Source of the DNA: Microbacter margulisiae
GTDB taxonomy: Bacteria > Bacteroidota > Bacteroidia > Bacteroidales > Paludibacteraceae
Reading direction: 5' to 3'
NCBI RefSeq assembly: GCF_014192515.1
Contig: NZ_JACHYB010000001.1
Coordinates: forward strand, 248,001 to 312,000
Length of the DNA: 64,000 nucleotides
Under the pieces are notes generated by a model. It saw only the letters and a list, made by a program, of their open reading frames with translations, was not told the origin of the DNA and did no database searches. Positions 28,550 through 36,313 of this stretch are shown here, piece by piece; position 1 is the first letter of the stretch; each line of letters begins with the position of its first letter. Position numbers and translations under genes: made by a program.

Positions 28550-29476
28550 TTAACGGCGAAACAGGTCCGGTAGTGCGGTGTCGAGTGTTTTAAACTGAAG
28601 GAAACAGTTTTCCGCCTCCAGTCGTTTGGGAATGGCATAGCAACCTGTCAGCAACACTTCCGGATTACGTTTCATACATGTACGCGCCACGCCTGAAGCG
28701 ATAAAAGAAGGTACAGGTGGTAGCCATGGCCGGTGGAACAGCTTGCGCAATGTTTTCATAAATAGTTTATTTGATGTGGGATTGGGTGAGGTTGCATTGT
28801 ATATTCCCTGCATTTGGGACTTATAGAGTGTACACCGGAGTATTTGCATCAGGTCATTGATATGTATCCAGCTAATTCCCTGTTTGCCCGAACCGACAGT
28901 GGTTCCTAAAAAAGATCTTGTCAGCTTTACCAGCAAGGGTAGGGCACCGCCATCTTTAGCAAGCACTACTCCCAGTCGTAAAATGATTTTCCGTGTTTGT
29001 GGCAGATCGGCCTGCATGAAAGTTTGTTCCCATTGATTGCATACATCGGCCATAAATCCTTTGCCAACGGGCGATTGTTCGGTACATGTATTCACTGTGT
29101 TACCATAAAATCCAACTGCACTCATCTGTACGAACAGCGGAGGAGGATTTGTACAACGAGACATGGCCTTTGTCAATGCTTTTACTGACGCTATCCGGCT
29201 TTGCATGATCTCTTTCCGGTTTGTTTCGGTAGGAGGCGCCTGTATATTGTGTCCTGTGAAGTTGAATATACCGACTGCACCGTCCAGCAGATGATGCCAT
29301 CCGTCAACATTCTTTGCATCCCAGTGGACATAGCGGACGGCATGTTCATAACGGCTTTCTCCGCGGGTGAGTACAATGATATGATAACCGATTTGTGCAA
29401 AATATTCAGTTGCATGCTTTCCAATGAATCCGGTTCCTCCTGCCAGTATCAGTGTTGGCTTTGGTTTTTCCTGCAT
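28550..29476 (-). CDS. TIGR01777-family NAD-dependent epimerase (YfcH-like)
   Basis: The 308-aa protein has a Rossmann start (TLILAGGTGFIGKHATEYF), then VLTRGESRYEHAVRYVHWDA, FNFTGHNIQAPPTETNRKEI, QMSAVGFYGN and ISWIHINDLMQI. This is the TIGR01777 subgroup of extended SDRs. Substrate is unknown for the family; a role next to cell-division inhibitor SulA is only a database legacy name. It starts two bases after the stop of the flavodoxin-DUF2007 gene, so the two are coupled. Confidence 0.82.
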   Translation of the reverse strand: MQEKPKPTLILAGGTGFIGKHATEYFAQIGYHIIVLTRGESRYEHAVRYVHWDAKNVDGWHHLLDGAVGIFNFTGHNIQAPPTETNRKEIMQSRIASVKALTKAMSRCTNPPPLFVQMSAVGFYGNTVNTCTEQSPVGKGFMADVCNQWEQTFMQADLPQTRKIILRLGVVLAKDGGALPLLVKLTRSFLGTTVGSGKQGISWIHINDLMQILRCTLYKSQMQGIYNATSPNPTSNKLFMKTLRKLFHRPWLPPVPSFIASGVARTCMKRNPEVLLTGCYAIPKRLEAENCFLQFKTLDTALPDLFRR

Positions 29477-29478
29477 AA

Positions 29479-30270
29479 TTAGGTGTCTTCAGTGCTCTGG
29501 TTAAATTCGTCCACTATTTTTGAGGCATCTTTTACATCATGTCTGGCCACAATGACGCCAATGGCTCCTGCTCCACCGGGAGCGGCAATCCAGGGTGCTA
29601 CTGTTCCCAGGTTCTCGTTATTCAGGAAGGCTTCTATTCCTGCATCATTTAAAAGGCTTTTGACCATTCCGCAATCCCACATCGAACCGCTGTACACTTC
29701 CACGGCCACATCATCATCTTCCGTTTCAACCGTTTGGGATTTCTTTGTTTCTGTAACTTCGTCATTGATATCGATATCGGGAAGGAAAAGATGGGAACGC
29801 AATTGGGAGACAAACCTTTTTACCGTATGGTCATTGATCATGGAGACCGAATTGCTGACTTTGGCAATGCGCTTCACAAGCCAGCGTTCCACAATGTTCA
29901 TTTTCTCAAAGATAAACTCTCCTCCCATAAAGCTTTTGGTTACACTGTCCTCCTGCAATTCAGTGGGAAAAGCATTTGCCAGTTCGGCTTTCTGTTTGAT
30001 TTCATCCGTTTCCATACCACAGATGAAAAGACCTATCACTTTTTCTTTCAGTGCAGACGAGTTATTGCGACAGAAGGCATCCATCACGGGTTGAATCTTA
30101 CCGGCATAGATAGAACTCCCCAGGATGATGTAATCAAATGACTTAATATCGGGATGTTCTTTCTTGATATTAATAGCATTTCCATCTTGTGGCGACAGGC
30201 CTGCTACTATCTGTTTGGCTATTTTTTCTGTTGTTCCGTGTTTGGACGCATACAAGACTGCAATTCTCAT
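29479..30270 (-). CDS. HemG-like flavodoxin fused to a C-terminal DUF2007 domain
   Basis: Residues 1-~165 form a flavodoxin domain like menaquinone-dependent protoporphyrinogen IX dehydrogenase: MRIAVLYASKHGTTEKIA at the FMN-phosphate loop, YIILGSSIYAGKIQP and GLFICGMET. After an acidic linker (ETEDDD), the last ~75 residues (VEVYSGSMWDCGMVKSLLNDAGIEAFLNN ... GVIVARHDVKDA) match DUF2007, a putative signal-transducing domain. The fusion is unusual. The heme operon 17 kb away ends at hemE, so this could supply a PPO-like step, but ordinary flavodoxin roles are equally possible. Confidence 0.78.
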   Translation of the reverse strand: MRIAVLYASKHGTTEKIAKQIVAGLSPQDGNAINIKKEHPDIKSFDYIILGSSIYAGKIQPVMDAFCRNNSSALKEKVIGLFICGMETDEIKQKAELANAFPTELQEDSVTKSFMGGEFIFEKMNIVERWLVKRIAKVSNSVSMINDHTVKRFVSQLRSHLFLPDIDINDEVTETKKSQTVETEDDDVAVEVYSGSMWDCGMVKSLLNDAGIEAFLNNENLGTVAPWIAAPGGAGAIGVIVARHDVKDASKIVDEFNQSTEDT

Positions 30271-30555
30271 GTTTTATAGTTGTTTAAATGACAACGGGTT
30301 ATACCAACCGGTTGTTTTATACTTCTTTTCAATATTAGTTGCCTAACGTTAATACAATAATAAGCATAGTTTTTCGATTTTGTATCGGCAATGAATAATT
30401 TTTGATAATCCTCCTGAAATGGATCAAAAAAAGGGATGAAGAGAATAGTGCCAGCACTGTGATTCGTATGATTTCATTGTTTTTCATCACATCCTTACAA
30501 ATCATCATCTCCATCATGCAATCATCTCCATCACAATGCTGGCAGTTTCCCAGCC
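30271..30555. other. Intergenic spacer without recognised gene
   Basis: 285 bp rich in A/T with short CATC-type repeats (TCATCATCTCCATCATGCAATCATCTCCATCAC, in pieces, near 30490-30535). No frame with recognisable content is seen. Confidence 0.4.
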
Positions 30556-31179
30556 TTATCTCGGCATAAATGATACCGGTTCGCTGACCATTCCCCAGCC
30601 ATGCCTGTTACCTCCCGTTACCCGGATGTAGATTTCCTCTCCCCTGGTAAGATTCGCGATTTCTAAATTGTTCAACGAGACATAATCAAGGGTGGTTGTC
30701 CAACTCTTGGGATCATTAGAGGTCGTAGTGGTTTCCACCCTGTAACGGTCGGCATCGTTCAATGGCTCCATATATATCTTAGCGCTGCAAGCCACCTCGC
30801 CGTCTTCCACCCGTTTAATCAGGGCTTTGCCCGGAATACCATGCGCAACAGGCTCGTTACTGCAGTCGAAGCCCGAAAGCAGGATAATGGTTTTATCCCC
30901 ATTGGCTACTTTATTGGTATAATTGAGCAGCAACTTCAGCATGGCAAATACCACATTGGTCTGATCCAGTATGATCTGGTTTTTAATTTTACTCCCGTCT
31001 TTTTCGGCTATGTTTGTGTTAAGCTTTCCCCGTTCCGTGTTAAACTCTTCCAGTGTGGGGTCGGGAGTAGGAAATACGGTTTTGTTGGCAGCCATGCTGG
31101 CGGCTACTCTTTCACTCAATTCTGCTACTGCCATAGGTTTCTTGCTTGTAATGTGCAAAACGGCATTGTTTGTTTTCAT
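30556..31179 (-). CDS. Hypothetical protein with fibronectin type III-like C-terminal region
   Basis: The 207-aa protein has no signal peptide. The N-terminal half is helical (PMAVAELSERVAASMAAN; QTNVVFAMLKLLLNYTNKVANGDK). The last ~90 residues read like an FN3 sandwich: IPGKALIKRVEDGEVACSAKIYMEP, DRYRVETTTTSNDPKSW and YIRVTGGNRHGWGMVSEPV. I do not know its function. It is flanked by a 38-bp palindrome in its upstream region and by the minisatellite beyond that. Confidence 0.65.
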   Translation of the reverse strand: MKTNNAVLHITSKKPMAVAELSERVAASMAANKTVFPTPDPTLEEFNTERGKLNTNIAEKDGSKIKNQIILDQTNVVFAMLKLLLNYTNKVANGDKTIILLSGFDCSNEPVAHGIPGKALIKRVEDGEVACSAKIYMEPLNDADRYRVETTTTSNDPKSWTTTLDYVSLNNLEIANLTRGEEIYIRVTGGNRHGWGMVSEPVSFMPR

Positions 31180-31249
31180 GTGTTTTATTTTTAGAATTTT
31201 TGTCCGGCAAAACTATTTAATTCAATGGCCTAATGCAAGTTTTTTAGGG

Positions 31250-31287
31250 ACAACTTTGTTCGATATTATAATATCAAACAAAGTTGT
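31250..31287. repeat. 38-bp near-perfect palindrome
   Basis: Arms ACAACTTTGTT.GATATTAT and the reverse complement pair over all 19 positions except one C/A mismatch. It lies 71 bp upstream of the FN3-like gene. It could be an operator, a cruciform site or a miniature-element remnant. Confidence 0.75.
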
Positions 31288-31389
31288 ATCAAAAAAGGGG
31301 GTTTGAAGGTCAATTTTAACATTTAACCCTTTTCCGGACTCCTTTCTTTGTATCATTTTTTACAGTGATGTATCAAAATAATTTTTTCG

Positions 31390-31832
31390 ATGCATAGAAA
31401 TCTCACTGCAAAGCATTGCAATCCTTTTTCAATGCATAGAAATCTCACTGCAAAGCATTGCAATCCTTTTTCAATGCATAGAAATCTCACTGCGAAGCAT
31501 TGCAATCCTTTTTCAATGCATAGAAATCTCACTGCGAAGCATTGCAATCTTTTTTCGATGCATAGAAATCTTACTGCGAAGCATTGCAATCTTTTTTCAA
31601 TGCATAGAAATCTTACTGCGAAGCATTGCAATCTTTTTTCAATGCATAGAAATCTCACTGCAAAGCATTGCAATTTTTTTTCGATGCATAGAAATCTCAC
31701 TGCAAAGCATTGCAATCTTTTTTCGATGCATAGAAATCTCACTGCAAAGCATTGCAATCTTTTTTCGATGCATAGAAATCTCACTGCAAAGCATCGCAAT
31801 TCTTTTTCGATGCATAGAAATCTTACTGCGAA
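31390..31832. repeat. Minisatellite: 11 tandem copies of a 42-bp unit
   Basis: ATGCATAGAAATCT begins a unit at 31390 and every 42 bp to 31810; the last copy is partial. Each unit holds the palindrome ATGCAT and a hairpin TGCAA-agca-TTGCA. Copies differ at a few positions only (CAC/TAC, AAAG/GAAG, ATCC/ATCT, TCAATG/TCGATG). Because 42 is a multiple of three and the unit has no stop, both strands are open across the array, but neither reading looks like a protein. Confidence 0.95.
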
Positions 31833-31852
31833 GGGTCTATTCAATAAAGTGT
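31833..31852 (+). repeat. 20-bp sequence shared with 53867-53886, possible IS-end remnant
   Basis: GGGTCTATTCAATAAAGTGT directly abuts the minisatellite and occurs identically, same orientation, upstream of kdpA. It resembles the ends of IS256-type elements, but no transposase is near either copy. Confidence 0.5.
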
Positions 31853-31903
31853 GTCAGGGAAGGGAAGTTCGGGAATGTCTCTTTTGAGATAAATGTCCGG
31901 CTT

Positions 31904-33043
31904 TCATTGCTGCCGCAAACTTGCTTTGTATTCGAAAGGCGTTTGGCCGTAACTTTTCTTAAAGGCGCTGTAAAAAACCGATTTGCTACGGAATCCGCTT
32001 TGCAATCCGATGGCTTCGATGGTCATCCTGTCGGCTTGGTCGCTCTCAAGCAGCTGGCAGGCATGCAGGCAGCGGTATTCGTTGATGAAATCGGAAAAGT
32101 TTTTGCCACAGTGCACATTGACCACGTGGGAGAGATGATGTTGCGGGATGTTCGTTTGAATGGCGGCGGCTTCCAGCGTGCATTCGGGGTTCAGGTATAT
32201 CCTGGTGTCAGACAGGATTTCATGCAGCCGCTGTATGTAGTCGTCCACCAGTTGCTCTTCCAGTTTTATTTGCCGTTCGGGTTCGGACAGGATCTCTACC
32301 GCGGCCTGCATTGAAAGTCCGGTGCTAAAGATGGATTGCAGGAAGATGTATCCTGCCAGCAGGCCAATGACAGAGGTACCCACCACAAGCTCCATCCCGT
32401 TGCAGTCGTCTGCCATGCAAAGCGGCAGGTGGAGCAGGACACCTGCCATCGCGATGAGGAGGGCATAGCAGAGCCAGCGGATATTCGCCCGGCACCCCTT
32501 GGACTCAAGCAGGTAACCGGACTCCCGCTGCTGGTACACTTTCAGGAAAGAGACCATCAGGTAGGGCATCAACTGGAGGTAGAAAAGATAGTCGAGCAGG
32601 TTTTCCATCCAGCGCCGCGGGTCGGAAGCATCGAGCAACACGCCCGTGCGTTGCTTCAACGGCAGCGAGATGAAATAGCCCACATAGGCCAGCGCAGGCA
32701 GAGCCGGGAGGGCATGCCTGGCAAACTGCCGGGCCGTGATGCGGCGTGAAGGATCGAACAACAGCAACACATAAAAATAGAGCAACGGCCCGATGAACAT
32801 CACCAGCACCTGGTCGAGGGGAAGATACCACGGCAGCAGGAAGTCCATCTTCCGGCCGTATATATAATAAAGGAGTAGCATCCACAGGCTGAGTGCCGCC
32901 AACAGCAGGAAGATCCCTGCCAGCATCCGGTTTGCCCTCCGGATAGATGATGGCCTCGCCCACAGCAGCAGGGCAAAGAGAACCAGCAGGAATCCGGACA
33001 AAAGGGAGAAGGCGGTGAACATGAATAAATGAGTAATGGACAA
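31904..33043 (-). CDS. Membrane-embedded AraC-family transcriptional regulator
   Basis: The 379-aa protein has about seven transmembrane segments in its first ~240 residues (e.g. FSLLSGFLLVLFALLLW, MLAGIFLLLAALSLWMLLLYY). A cytoplasmic AraC HTH domain follows at about residues 275-375 (DFINEYRCLHACQLLESD, MTIEAIGLQSGFRSKSVFYSAFKKSYGQTPFEYK). This architecture is common in Bacteroidota, where a membrane sensor is fused to the DNA-binding domain. The gene is visibly richer in GC than its neighbours. Its targets are unknown. Confidence 0.85.
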   Translation of the reverse strand: MSITHLFMFTAFSLLSGFLLVLFALLLWARPSSIRRANRMLAGIFLLLAALSLWMLLLYYIYGRKMDFLLPWYLPLDQVLVMFIGPLLYFYVLLLFDPSRRITARQFARHALPALPALAYVGYFISLPLKQRTGVLLDASDPRRWMENLLDYLFYLQLMPYLMVSFLKVYQQRESGYLLESKGCRANIRWLCYALLIAMAGVLLHLPLCMADDCNGMELVVGTSVIGLLAGYIFLQSIFSTGLSMQAAVEILSEPERQIKLEEQLVDDYIQRLHEILSDTRIYLNPECTLEAAAIQTNIPQHHLSHVVNVHCGKNFSDFINEYRCLHACQLLESDQADRMTIEAIGLQSGFRSKSVFYSAFKKSYGQTPFEYKASLRQQ

Positions 33044-33166
33044 TGAAAATTTGAAGAGAACCCAGGTAGTTTTGTAGCTGGCAGACAGAAATCAAATAAC
33101 AGAACGACGGAATAGCAGATTGACATTCGACCTGTTGCTGCTTCTTTCCTTCAATCCTTTTCATGC

Positions 33167-33312
33167 CTAACCCTACCACCCAGGGGTACTTCCCTTCATC
33201 AGAAGGGCAAAACAATATGACGATCAGGAAAAAGCTGCCATAGTTGCCAAAACATCATGCTCACGTGTTGTCCCTTTTGGTGAAAGGGGACGAGCGAAGC
33301 GGGCGGGGTTGA
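33167..33312 (+). repeat. ~145-bp interspersed repeat, left copy
   Basis: From CTAACCCTACC through GGGTACTTCCCTTCATCAG, CCAAAACATCATGCTCA and a CCCTTTTGGTGAAAGGGG hairpin to GCGGGGTTGAG, this matches the minus strand of 47122-46981, with scattered mismatches. Together the two form a widely spaced inverted pair around the accessory region. Confidence 0.8.
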
Positions 33313-34003
33313 GAATGCAAATTCTTCATCATAAATTAAGCCTGTTAAATATTTCGACACAAAACTAAGTAAAGAAATTGGTGTTGCCAACATTTTGTAT
33401 CAAATATTTCACAGAATAATCATTTAGTGTAAAGATTGACGAAGATTATATATGCAAATAAGAACAATATGAAGCTATTTTGTATTTTACTTTTTGTTGC
33501 CTGCGTGCAGGCAGCGGACACCTGCACAGGGCAAACATCCCTCTTTTCATGCTCTTTACAGCACAACACCCCGGCTCCTCTTATTGTACTCCCTTATACC
33601 CATCTGCTCCCATTATATCAAATGTTGATAACTGATTGATATTTTTTGCTGTTAGATTAAAAATAATTGTTTACATTTGAAGCGGACATTGGAAAAAGAG
33701 GAAAATAAGTTATCATTACGATTTATATGCCTAATGTTGGGCAAACGGAGAGGGGAAAGAAGATTAATTTGAGCGTTGTTTGTATTCAAATTACAAATAA
33801 GGCGGATATATACACAACTCAGGCGCATAGAGGAATGTTTGATTCACTATTTTCTTTTGCACATTAAATAATGGTCGTAAAAATTTGAAACTTAATTTCT
33901 TTTCCATAACTATGGTGCACGAAAATGATGAATAAAACACTAAGATGTTAGGTTGAGAGTACATCGTAACTAGAATAATAGTAGATTTGATAAAAAAATA
34001 ATT
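33313..34003. other. AT-rich gap at left edge of the accessory region
   Basis: About 690 bp with no confident gene; a small signal-peptide frame is listed separately. GTTAGGT at 33947-33953 fits the integron core-site consensus GTTRRRY, and TAGATTTG at 33982-33989 fits a -7 box just before the ATG at 34004. I found no complementary left arm for an attC here. Confidence 0.4.
33469..33639 (+). CDS. Possible small secreted peptide or gene remnant
   Basis: From the ATG at 33469 there are 56 codons: MKLFCILLFVACVQAADTC looks like a signal peptide, followed by a short Cys/Pro/Leu-rich tail. No family is recognised. It may be the decayed start of a larger exported protein. Low confidence. Confidence 0.25.
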   Translation: MKLFCILLFVACVQAADTCTGQTSLFSCSLQHNTPAPLIVLPYTHLLPLYQMLITD

Positions 34004-34681
34004 ATGGAAGTATTCCAAGATTTAAAACTCAAACCCAAAAATCCAGAGAGTATTGATTTACTAATTTCTCGGATAAGGGAGAAAGCAAATAACAGTGATT
34101 GGACTGTTAAGAATGATTTTGTTGAAAACTACAGGAAGAATTTAGGAGAAAATGAAAAGAAAGTAATTTGTTTGATGTCTCCTAAAATAAAGATATCAGA
34201 TAAAGAAATTCAAGCATATGTATGGCTTGGTCAATGGAAAAGTACTCTGGATGTATTTAATATTGTACCTATAAAAACAGGTAGCTTATCCTTTTCAGAG
34301 TATAATTATATCTTACAGCAGTTTTACAAACTTTTCATTGAACAAGAAATTGAAAAATTAGAATTTGAGATTGTTTATACAGAATCAGAGAAATCAATTG
34401 AAAAACTTGCAGGAGAAGAAGTTGCTAGAGCTTTAAAAAAGTTTTCATTAGCTGCAAATAAATCAACAGGACATTCTCGCCAAATGGACTCTGAGAAATG
34501 GAAAGAATTCATTTGTTTAGCACACAAGCTTAAATCAGAATTAGGTGTTGAGGAGTTAGTTAGATGGCTAAAAGATGATGAAGGTTGGAGCGATGACAAA
34601 GCATGGGATTTGGGTCTCGATTATGAATATTCAATGGATTTACTTAACTATTATGACTCAAATTTTAGCATCAACGATTGA
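34004..34681 (+). CDS. Hypothetical protein, first gene of a two-gene PIN module
   Basis: The 225-aa protein has no signal peptide or membrane segment. The N-terminal half alternates strands and helices (NYRKNLGENEKKVICLMSPKIKISDKEIQAYVWLGQW). The C-terminal ~80 residues are helical and acidic (SEKWKEFICLAHKLKSELGVEELVRWLKDDEGWSDDKAWDLGLDYEYSMDLLNYY). I do not recognise a family. Its last 29 bp overlap the start of the PIN-domain gene, so the two are translationally coupled. An acidic partner of a PIN RNase would fit an antitoxin, but 225 aa is large for that role. It may instead be a second component of a defence module. Confidence 0.6.
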   Translation: MEVFQDLKLKPKNPESIDLLISRIREKANNSDWTVKNDFVENYRKNLGENEKKVICLMSPKIKISDKEIQAYVWLGQWKSTLDVFNIVPIKTGSLSFSEYNYILQQFYKLFIEQEIEKLEFEIVYTESEKSIEKLAGEEVARALKKFSLAANKSTGHSRQMDSEKWKEFICLAHKLKSELGVEELVRWLKDDEGWSDDKAWDLGLDYEYSMDLLNYYDSNFSIND

Positions 34682-35369
34682 ATTAATAGATGACTTCAGT
34701 CTAACCGTAATTGGAGACAGAAAAAAGATAATCTTTTGGGATACATGTGCTTTATTGGATATTATTAGATTTCCACGTGATAATAATTCTGCATCATTAG
34801 CCAGTCTGATAAAAATACATAAAGAAATTGTAAATGATAGAGTCTATTCTGTTGCATCTGAAATAACTATTAAAGAGTTTAATGACCATGAATCTTCAAC
34901 AATAACGGAATCAAAAGAGATTATTAAAAAAAACTCCGAACAATATGAATCTATAATGGAAATAGTAAACTTCTTTACTAGCTCACAAACTGGTTATAGT
35001 CATATTAATACTGTCTCATATAACATTGAAAGGTATCTGATAAACATAGTTGATGAAATCATTCAAAAAACAGTTTTTATACAGAAAGATGAGATTGCAA
35101 CTGTATGGCTTGATAGGATTGTACAGAAGAAAACGCCATTGCGTAGAAAAGGAGAATATAAAGATGCGGCAATATGGTCAACCTGTATATCTTTAGCAGA
35201 TAAAATTGATGCAGCATCTGAACTTGAAAATGTGATTTTCTTTTCAAGTAATGTTAATGATTATTACCAAGCAGGGACGACAAATTTTAGCCATGACATA
35301 TTAACTGAATGTACTTCATATAATATTGCATTTGCGATAAACTTTGATGTAGTATTTTTAAATCTATAA
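34653..35369 (+). CDS. PIN-like (DUF4935-type) ribonuclease domain protein
   Basis: With the ATG at 34653 the protein is 238 aa. PIN-fold acidic positions are visible: first strand KIIFWDTCALLDII (Asp30, Asp36), SEITIKEF (Glu70/Glu75), and RKGEYKDAAIWSTCISLA, with the DAxIW motif of this PIN subgroup. A late strand reads VIFFSSNVNDY. PIN domains are Mg-dependent RNases found in toxins and defence proteins. The frame is open from 34575, but that start would overlap the upstream gene by more than 100 bp. It is followed within 10 bp by an attC-like palindrome. Confidence 0.68.
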   Translation: MTQILASTIELIDDFSLTVIGDRKKIIFWDTCALLDIIRFPRDNNSASLASLIKIHKEIVNDRVYSVASEITIKEFNDHESSTITESKEIIKKNSEQYESIMEIVNFFTSSQTGYSHINTVSYNIERYLINIVDEIIQKTVFIQKDEIATVWLDRIVQKKTPLRRKGEYKDAAIWSTCISLADKIDAASELENVIFFSSNVNDYYQAGTTNFSHDILTECTSYNIAFAINFDVVFLNL

Positions 35370-35378
35370 AACCCAGCC

Positions 35379-35508
35379 GCTAACATTTTGTATAAGGAAT
35401 GGCAGGTAAAGTGCTAAATATCATGGTTTGTAATCCACTCAAACTGTATAACGGCTTGACAGGGAATTACCACGCAATCTGCCACTACTCATACAATTTA
35501 CCGTTAGC
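35379..35508 (+). repeat. attC-like 130-bp imperfect palindrome, copy 1
   Basis: The left arm GCTAAC-ATTTTGTATAAG...TGGCAGGTAAAGTG pairs with the right arm, which reads on the opposite strand GCTAACGGTAAATTGTATGAG...TGGCAGATTGCGTG. Outer AAC...GTT core, long imperfect stems and a variable centre are the attC layout, and the next gene starts 33 bp after the GTTAGC end. The 7-bp core boxes match RYYYAAC/GTTRRRY only partly. The copy at 37619-37746 is about 80% similar by eye. Confidence 0.6.
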
Positions 35509-35540
35509 ATCAATGCAAAAAAAGACATAACTCAAAATAT

Positions 35541-36272
35541 ATGAGCGAGATAAACTATAGACACATTGCGACTCAGATTGGTGATTCTTTGAAATATTCC
35601 ACCTCTGTAAATGAAATTGATAGAATTGGTCAATCTATATTGAGAGTTAACAAAGAAAACTTCCCTAATTCTTCTATTACATCTGTAAGAGCTCAGTCTT
35701 TGTACAACTGGATTATGACATTAGCCAAGACTCCTTTAGAAAATTCTGAGAGAACAAAAAGGCTAATAAACTTTTGTCTCGAACTCACTCCTGATGAATT
35801 TAAAAGAAGCACCATTGATTTCTTAGAGAAAAATAATTGTCCATATAGTCTATTGCACAAAGATAACTTAGACGAATTCTTGAAAAGGAATTTTCACTCA
35901 AATGTAATAAAACATTCACAGAAACTTTTTATTCAAGGAAATTACTTTCATGCTGTGTTTGAAGCTGCAAAGGCATTTAACAAAGATGTTAAAGAAAAAT
36001 CACGTTGTGATAAGGATGGTCAGCCTTTGATGTTAAATGTTTGGGGCTGTGAAAATGGAGTTTTGAAAATTACCAAATGCGAATCCCAAACAGACAAGGA
36101 TTATCAAGATGGAATAAAATTTCTTTCAGGGGGTTTAATGAGCGCAATAAGAAATCCAACTGCACATGAGCCAGCAATTTCATGGCCTATAGATAAGCAG
36201 GATTGTTTGGACATACTAAGTCTTATTTCATTTTTGTATCGACAGTTGGATAAGTCTGTTTATTTCAAATGA
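35541..36272 (+). CDS. TIGR02391 (Ymh) family protein with HEPN-like motif
   Basis: The 243-aa protein ends in the TIGR02391/Ymh domain: KLFIQGNYFHAVFEAAKAFNKDVKEKS, DGQPLMLNVWG, then DGIKFLSGGLMSAIRNPTAHE. R204-N-P-T-A-H209 fits the HEPN Rx4-6H catalytic motif. HEPN proteins are RNases or nucleotidyl-transfer partners in toxin-antitoxin and abortive-infection systems. The N-terminal ~110 residues are helical and unassigned. It is first in a three-gene plus-strand operon, 41 bp before an Abi_C gene, and lies directly after an attC-like site. A defence role is inferred. Confidence 0.75.
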   Translation: MSEINYRHIATQIGDSLKYSTSVNEIDRIGQSILRVNKENFPNSSITSVRAQSLYNWIMTLAKTPLENSERTKRLINFCLELTPDEFKRSTIDFLEKNNCPYSLLHKDNLDEFLKRNFHSNVIKHSQKLFIQGNYFHAVFEAAKAFNKDVKEKSRCDKDGQPLMLNVWGCENGVLKITKCESQTDKDYQDGIKFLSGGLMSAIRNPTAHEPAISWPIDKQDCLDILSLISFLYRQLDKSVYFK

Positions 36273-36313
36273 AAATAATTTAGTCTTAAATATCAGTACA
36301 TTATATATCATTC

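Noticed and set aside
31390..31832. CRISPR array
   Set aside because: The units are contiguous and there are no variable spacers; no cas genes are nearby.
31353..31887. Long open frames on both strands over the minisatellite (repeats of MHRNLTAKHCNPFS or FAVRFLCIEKRLQC)
   Set aside because: Openness follows from a stop-free unit whose length is a multiple of three; substitutions are not biased to third positions and no family or start signal supports either frame.
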